A DNA stretch of 64,000 nt, taken from NCBI GenBank assembly GCA_902806565.1, contig CADCXA010000059.1:186001-250000 (forward strand), given 5' to 3'. The notes beneath the pieces were generated by a model. That model did not search any database. It had not been told where the DNA came from and saw only the letters and a program-made list of their open reading frames with translations. A program made the translations under genes and the position numbers. This DNA is from Hypoxylon rubiginosum. Taxonomy: Eukaryota; Ascomycota; Sordariomycetes; Xylariales; Hypoxylaceae. Shown here piece by piece: positions 57,794 through 64,000 of the stretch (within the stretch, counting starts at the first letter, position 1; every line of letters starts with the position of its first letter).

Positions 57794-60700
57794 ATAAGTT
57801 TAAATTATTTAATATATATTAAAAACATTAATTTTTTATAATAATATTTTTAAAAAAAATACTTAAGATTATTATTACTATTAAACTTTATTTATTTAAT
57901 ATATATTAAATAAATTAAACGTTTATTTAAATATTTAATATCGCTTTTTTTTTTAACTTTACTTACATTTTTTTTTTTAACTTTATTTATATTTTTTTTT
58001 TTAATTTCGCTTATATTTTATAAAACTTTATTAATATTATATTTTTAACTAGCTTTTTTAATATTAATAATTTTTACCTTAAAATTAAAAAGTTATTTTA
58101 TTATTATTATTTATTATATAAATTATTTATTATAAAAACTTTTATATTTAAAAAAAATAATAAAATATTTTTAATAAGAAGTATTATTATTAAATATTTT
58201 AATTATTTTCTTAGTAAATAAAATTTAAGCGAAATAAATAAATAAAAGTTTAATTAAAATATAAAAAATTAAATAAAAAAAATAATTATAAAATAATATA
58301 TATATTTTAATATTTATATTATAATATTTAATTAATAGTTAAAAAATATATAACATTAAATAAAATTTATTTTTTTATTTAAAGTTTAGTTTTAAATAAA
58401 TAACAATATAATTTTTATTTTAAACGTAATAAAAATCTCAGCGAAAAAATATATAATTAAAAAAAAAAATGTAAATAATATTTAGTAAATTTTTTATAAA
58501 ATATATATATATTTAATTAATTAATAACTAGGGATTTATAGTTCTAGATATAATATAACTGTTTTTTAACCTTATTAATTATAATATAAAAATATAATAA
58601 CTATAATTAAAATTAAATTTAAAATTAATACAATTAAATAAATTATTAATATATATATCTTTTTATTACTTAAATATATTCCTATAAAAGAAAAGCTAGT
58701 GCTTTTAAAAAAGAATCACTAAATATAATATATTAATTATAATAAAAATAATTAATATAAATATATATATATAATATTTAAAATTAATTATAATATTTAA
58801 ATATACGATTTATATTTATATGGCTTTTATAAAAAATATAAAAATAATAAGTTTTAATATTAATTAAATTATTTTAAAATACCGGTAAATAAAAAACAGT
58901 TTAATTAATAAATAAAAAAAAATACAGTTCTTATATATTTTTAGTATTATTTTAAATATTCCTAATAATAATTATATAAATTTTATAAAATAATAAATAA
59001 TAAAACTTATTATTATTAATAACATATAAAATAATTAATATATATAATAAATTATACTTAAAATAAAAAATATAAATAATTTTTTAAATTTAGTTAAATA
59101 TATTATTATTACTATTAAAAAACATGGTAACTATAAATTTTTCTTTTAAATTTATTTTATATTTTATATTAATAAAAAATATATTAATAAAAAATAAATA
59201 TTAAAATAAAAAGTAAAAAATTAATTATATATTATATAATTTATTTATATATATAAACAAATAATAAATTATTAATATTTTAAGTTTTAAAATAACTTAT
59301 TACTTAAATATTTAAATAACTTATATAAATAAATTCTTATAGTTTTATTTATATTATAATAAATATAATTTTTTATTATTTATATATATTTAAATTTATA
59401 TATATTACATTTATATATTTAAAAATAAATAATATTAATAAATTATATTATTTAATTTATAAGTTGTTTTTATATAATTTATATATATAATTATAATATA
59501 AACTTAATATATATTATTTAAAATACCTAAAAATAAAACTATTACTTAGTTTTAACTTTTCGAATTATTTTAACATGATTTTTAATGTTAATTATAGAAT
59601 AATTTATACTATTTATATTATTATTACTAGTAATTATTAATATCTAGTGGTAAAAAAAAACACCAGTATATTATAAATATATAAAAATAAATATAATTTC
59701 TATATCTTAAAAACCTTTAAAAACGAATTATTTATTATATTTAACTATAAGATTTTATTATTTAATAACTATTAATAAATCTAGTTAATAAATAATATTA
59801 AATATTTTTTTATTATAATATCGTAATAATTATTTAAATTTATTAATAAAATAATATTAATAAACAACTATATTTTTTATTTAAATTTTAACTAGTAAGT
59901 AATATTTATTATTTTACTTTTATTATAAAAAAAAATAATAAGTTTAAAATATAAATATAATAAATTAATTATAAATAAGTTAACTTTAAATAAATTAATT
60001 TTAAATAAATTAACCTTAAATAAATTAACTTTAAATAATAAAAAAACACTTTTATAGGTTTTAATTATTAAAATTATAATAAACTTAAAAAAATTAATAA
60101 ATAATTATAATTTCCTAATTAAAACTTGTTGTTTTATAAAAATATTAATTAAAATTAAAATAATTTATATTATATTAAAAATATATTTAACTTAGTTTAA
60201 TAACTATTATATATAAAACTTTATAACTTTATTTTTAAATATAAATAACTTTTTTAATAATAATAAAAATTAAATAATAATTTAAAATAACATTTATTAC
60301 TTATTTAATTATAATTATATAATTATAATATTAAAAAAAAATAAAAATAAGAATAATAAACTAAATAAATTATATATATTATAAATTTATATATTAAATT
60401 TACCAGGATTTTTTATTAATAAAAACTTATTATATTTAAATTTTTACTATAATATTAAATATTATCTTATCTTAAAAACGCCCTTTTAATATACATTTAT
60501 ATATTTTATTTAAAGTTTAATATATAATAAAATAACTTTATTACTTAAAAATAAAAAAGTAATAAAAAATTAAAAATTTAATTTACTATTAATAAAACTT
60601 TAAAAAAATAAACACTATAAATAAAAACCATTAAAAATTTTAATTAAAATATATAAGTTATAAATAAAAATACTAAAAATAAATAATTAAGGAAAAAAAA

Positions 60701-61495
60701 AAAAACAAAGTAAAAATTAACAGTTAAAAAGCTTAAAATTAAAAGGCCTAAAATTAAAAAATTAATAGTTAAAAAATAATTATAAATATTATTTTTTAAC
60801 TTTAAAAAAAAACTTTTTAAATTTAAATTTAAAATTTAATAATAACAGCCTTATTATTTACCGCCGGTTTTATAAAAAAACCCTTACTATATAAAAACAA
60901 AATAAACTAAAATTAATAATTAATAATAATAATTATAAAAAAAAGTTTAAAATTAATAAAAAATTAAAAATAAAATATATAAAATTAATATTAATTTTAA
61001 TTTATATTAAAACTAAATAACTTAAGTTTATATTTAATAATATTACGTTTAAATTAAATATTAATTTAGTTTTATTATTTAATAATTTTATTAATAATAA
61101 TAATAACATTTAAATTAATAATAAATAAAACTTTAATAAATATAAATATAATAACATTTTAATAGTTAAAAAAAATAACAATTACTAATTAAAAAATTTC
61201 CAAGGAAAAAAATAATAAAATTTAAATAAAAGTTTAAAAAAAATAAATATAAATATAAATATAAAATATAAAATATAAATAAAATAATTAATATAAATAT
61301 ATTAATTAAAAAAAAATAACGTAAATTAACAAAAAATTTTAATAAAAAATAATAAACTTAATAATTAAATACCAGTTTTATAATTTTTATTTTATATTTT
61401 CATAGATAAATTCTAATTGATTTGAATTACGCGAAGTTAATATGGTGCGATAATGAAATGCTTATATAATCTAAAAAAAAACCCATAGCTTCCCT

Positions 61496-61519
61496 CCCGG
61501 CCGTGCTTGCACGGCCGGG
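61496..61519. repeat. perfect GC-rich hairpin, 11-bp stem
   Basis: CCCGGCCGTGC and its exact complement separated by TT, about 100 bp after the A+T block ends. Confidence 0.9.
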
Positions 61520-61550
61520 TTGCGCAGCTAGTAATCAAATAATGAAGCTA

Positions 61551-62490
61551 TGAGCACAATCATTACCGTCGCAATCATCGAGGTAAGTTTTAGTGATGCT
61601 CATACTTTATAACCCTTCCTATAACTTATTCTAGGCTCAGACACTGCTTCTGTCTATAATCATGTTAACAGTCGCGAACAATCTAGGTTGAAAGTACAAA
61701 TCTCACTAAGACTGTCGTCTCTGTATTTCAACCCACCACCGATAGTTTCCCAACTGTCATCGAGAGTCCTATCACCAAGACCATGCGACTTATCAGAGAG
61801 TGCGTTTGAGCTCTACAGAGCATAGTATACGACATAAGACACACCCATAGCACCGATATAGGCAAATTCAAACTCGCACCGGGTCTCGCCATGGACGCTC
61901 CTGTTAACGACAAGATCGACGAGCCGACCCAAGTGACTTGCATCTTCTGTCACGAGACCGTCCAAGCGATAAGGGTAAGTAAGACGTTGTTCCACGAGGA
62001 GCTATAAACCTAACAGCTACGAGCGTCTTGGTATATACAGGAATGACGGACAAAGAAGCCCACCAGGCCAGGGAGCTTCGCCTCCGATATCCCTGGTGGT
62101 ATAAACACCCGATATCGCTATTCCAGGGGTCACGATACCTCCTGGATAGTAAGGGCTAGGGTTTGTGTAACAAGACCTAAGTCCTGACATCTTCCTCCAA
62201 TATCAAGACGGGAGGGAGCTTGACCGTCACTCCCATGTGGCGTGCTTGGGTCCTCCTGACAACGGGGGAGGACCTTGGGCTATCTTTGACGACAGCAAAA
62301 CGAACTCTCTTTCTGATGGAGCACCGCACTAAGCGTCTTGGAGACAAGCGAGGAGGAGGTACCAATTGAACTAATACCTGACTTAGCATATACCCTCGCT
62401 TGTCTCCAAGATTGTCACAAAGCCAACTATGCGATAAGGAAACAACTATGTTATTGCACGAAGAGTTGTAAGGGACCTATACGACAAGAG
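61551..62490 (+). pseudogene. decayed coding segments with a duplicated Cys/His motif
   Basis: A short frame MSTIITVAIIE ends at a GTAAGT donor at 61584 and can join GCTCAG at 61635. Another frame reads SVFQPTTDSFPTVIESPITK up to a TGA at 61807 and beyond it DIGKFKLAPGLAMDAPVNDK and TQVTCIFCHETVQAIR. At 62400-62487 a second copy gives LACLQDCHKANYAIRKQLCY then CTKSCKGPIRQEV. The shared nucleotide core (TGTCAC ... GCGATAAGG, then CACGA-GAGTTGTA-like sequence) shows a duplication. The CxxC/CH arrangement could be a zinc-binding module. Stops in frame make an intact gene unlikely. Confidence 0.35.
62337..62410. repeat. perfect 17-bp inverted repeat, 40-nt spacer
   Basis: CTTGGAGACAAGCGAGG at 62337-62353 and its exact complement at 62394-62410. 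Confidence 0.9.
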
Positions 62491-62599
62491 GTCTAGCTCC
62501 TAAGCTTATGCTCTCCTTAATACCAATAAGGCATGGCACAAACAGGTAGCACGCCAGACCAAGCTATGGAAGAGCAGGACTATCCGCAAACGACGAGCC

Positions 62600-63560
62600 T
62601 GTAACCCCTATCCAGGTCCCTTAGCCCCCCTTTTAGGCCACGGGGAACTTGTGACCCCTACCCAAGCCCCAAGGGTGACCGACAGGTCCCAGGTGGCTAA
62701 GGCTAGGGTCCTGACAAAGATCCCACCCTCAAGGTCTCCCCGATTCCCAAGGGCAACCTTCCGACGGCGCACGAATCCAGTCCCCAGCTGCTTAATCGCT
62801 TCGGTGCCGGAGTGCCTGTCCGCATACTCAAGGTGGAGCTCCGTGGCCCCGACCAGCCTGGTCCGATTGCCGGCCACACAACGCCGCGGCTTGCTCCCCG
62901 TAGGTCATCCGCAGACCTGCGCGCTCATGCGGAGCAACAGGCTCTTCCGTTCAGGCCTCCTCCGGGGCTCGGCCACCACCACTCACCAGGGGTGGTGGTG
63001 GACCTCAGGAAACTACCCGACTTGCCACAAAAAACCCGGCCGAGAACGTTGTCGACCTCGATAGGCTGGAAGGTGAGGTAGATATAGACAAGTGGCGCTC
63101 CCACTTGCGTCTTTTGCTACCCTCACCTACCCTTGCAGAACTTCCCGGGATATCTCCCATCGGGATTAAAGGAGGAAACCCAAACCACCTTCATACAATC
63201 AGCCATTCATGGCGTTCGACTGTCCTCCTCCACATCCCTACGGTTACGGGACCCCTCCCAGCATGGAGGGGGAATACACTTTCTACAAGCTGGGAACGGC
63301 CACAACGAAGTGGTCCACGGTGGCCAGAACCTAGGGGGTGTCCACCCTGTTCCGAGCGACATTCGAAGAGCCCATGGACGTGTTCCATGAAAACGCGAAG
63401 CTAACAGCCCGAAGGGACCTGTACGAGTTAGGCACCGACAACTCAGGCCTACTTGTCGTTCAAGACAACCACTCCTCGACGAGGATCGTTGCGAGAAAGA
63501 TATTGGGACCTGGCCCAGCCGAACTCTCGCATTCTGGAAATCCCGACTTCTCAAAATAAC
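62600..63560 (+). pseudogene. frame-shifting coding-like remnants
   Basis: Successive frames carry protein-like stretches: GPIAGHTTPRLAPRRSSADL and FRPPPGLGHHHSPGVVVDLR, then NPAENVVDLDRLEGEVDIDK with WRSHLRLLLPSPTLAELPGI, and finally FEEPMDVFHENAKLTARRDL and LYELGTDNSGLLVVQDNH. The frame changes between them without convincing introns. Possibly remains of a retroelement gag-like or host gene; family unknown. Confidence 0.3.
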
Positions 63561-63597
63561 CACCTTTAAAACTCCAAAATACATCGCTAAGCACACC

Positions 63598-63750
63598 ATG
63601 GCATCGTTCCCCTTCCCTGAACTGCCCACCGGGCTACGGTTTCACGTTTGGGGAGAGGCATTGCTGGAAGATGCATCTCATCCTATTGTCTTCTTTGATG
63701 TTCAGCTCGGCGGGGCCGTCCGGTGGCGGCAGAACTGGCTGCCGTCATAG
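63598..63750 (+). pseudogene. 2EXR-domain-like N-terminal fragment
   Basis: ATG at 63598 opens a 50-residue frame starting MASFPFPELPTGLRFHVWGE followed by ALLEDASHPIVFFDVQ, close to the 2EXR start pattern F-P-x-L-P-x-x-L-R-x-x-x-W-x-x-A-L. It ends at TAG 63748; the same frame then stays open to a TGA near 63890. 2EXR proteins are normally 200 residues or more, so this is truncated or a pseudogene unless unseen splicing rescues it. Confidence 0.35.
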
Positions 63751-64000
63751 CGACGGCTCTGCGCCGTGGTCCAAGTTGGACCGATCGACCTTCAAGAAAC
63801 CCTCCGCCACTACCATGTCATCTCACGGCCGACTCTACCTTCCGCGACCAGCTCGCCACACCTTAATCCGGGGTGCCGGTTGGCCTGCTGAGAAGTATAC
63901 AAGTACACAAAAAGAGCGAAAAATAAAAATAAAACTTCTCAAGGAGATGGAAAAGAGGATACGCGCATCGTACTTTGGCAAAAGGCGAACCTAGTCCCTG

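Larger units (their letters stand above)
47790..61400. repeat. 13.6 kb A+T-rich block, RIP-degraded repeat DNA
   Basis: Roughly 90% A+T on sampled lines, with sharp edges on both sides. TpA is extremely common and CpA/TpG rare, the product expected from C-to-T mutation of CpA on both strands (RIP). Duplicated segments inside differ mainly by transitions. No credible gene, tRNA or rRNA is present. The original sequence was probably transposable elements or tandem repeats; too little is left to name a family. A centromeric or heterochromatic role is possible but unsupported by sequence alone. Confidence 0.85.
61401..64000. other. post-block region of broken coding-like segments
   Basis: Normal base composition returns here. 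Several short frames look protein-coding but are interrupted, as in old transposable elements or decayed genes. Parts are listed separately. No intact gene is supported, and reverse transcriptase or transposase motifs were not recognised. Confidence 0.5.

Noticed and set aside
47790..61400. Mitochondrial DNA or mitochondrial insertion
   Set aside because: A+T richness is similar, but there are no cox/nad/cob frames, rRNA or tRNA signatures, and stops are dense in all frames including with TGA read as Trp.

Overview
The window is nuclear DNA of a filamentous ascomycete (Pezizomycotina, most likely a Sordariomycete). The evidence is short spliceosomal introns (about 50-380 nt) with GTAAGT/GTATGT donors and CTAAC-type branch sites, a nuclear tRNA-Phe with an anticodon-loop intron, secreted plant-cell-wall enzymes of fungal families, and a large block that looks mutated by repeat-induced point mutation (RIP). 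The species cannot be named from the sequence.

From 1 to 47 kb the DNA is gene-containing and moderately spaced. In order it carries: an AA9 lytic polysaccharide monooxygenase (-); a small tandem-repeat protein (+); a CE15 glucuronoyl esterase homologue (+); a ZIP zinc transporter (-); a secreted subtilisin (S8/proteinase K type, +); an extracellular intradiol-dioxygenase-like protein (+); a low-complexity hypothetical protein (-); an RCK2/Srk1-type kinase (-); a nucleoside-deaminase pseudogene (+) in a 6.6 kb gene desert; an FAD monooxygenase (+); a GH79 beta-glucuronidase-like glycoside hydrolase (-); a disordered Arg/Ser/His-rich protein (-); a DUF4188 protein (+); a BuGZ/ZNF207-like zinc-finger protein (+); a gene relic (+); tRNA-Phe(GAA) (+); a small secreted protein (-); and the anaphase-promoting-complex subunit Apc8/Cdc23 (+). 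Exon structures were assembled by hand and keep frame throughout.

From about 47.8 to 61.4 kb is a 13.6 kb block of roughly 90% A+T (counted by eye on sampled lines) with almost no CpA. Internal repeat copies differ mainly by transitions, so it reads as RIP-destroyed repetitive DNA. After a sharp edge near 61.4 kb, normal composition returns, but the last 2.6 kb holds only broken coding-like segments, hairpins, a duplicated Cys/His motif and a fragment resembling the start of a 2EXR-domain protein.

Functionally, AA9, CE15, GH79 and the dioxygenase-like protein would all act outside the cell on lignocellulose: oxidative polysaccharide cleavage, the glucuronic acid-lignin ester, glucuronic acid side groups, and catechol-type aromatics. 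They are interspersed with housekeeping genes and do not form a tight cluster. The most unusual non-genic items are a tRNA-like Pol III element with mirrored A and B boxes (15.4-15.6 kb), a 52-bp dispersed repeat pair differing only by transitions, and the RIP block itself.
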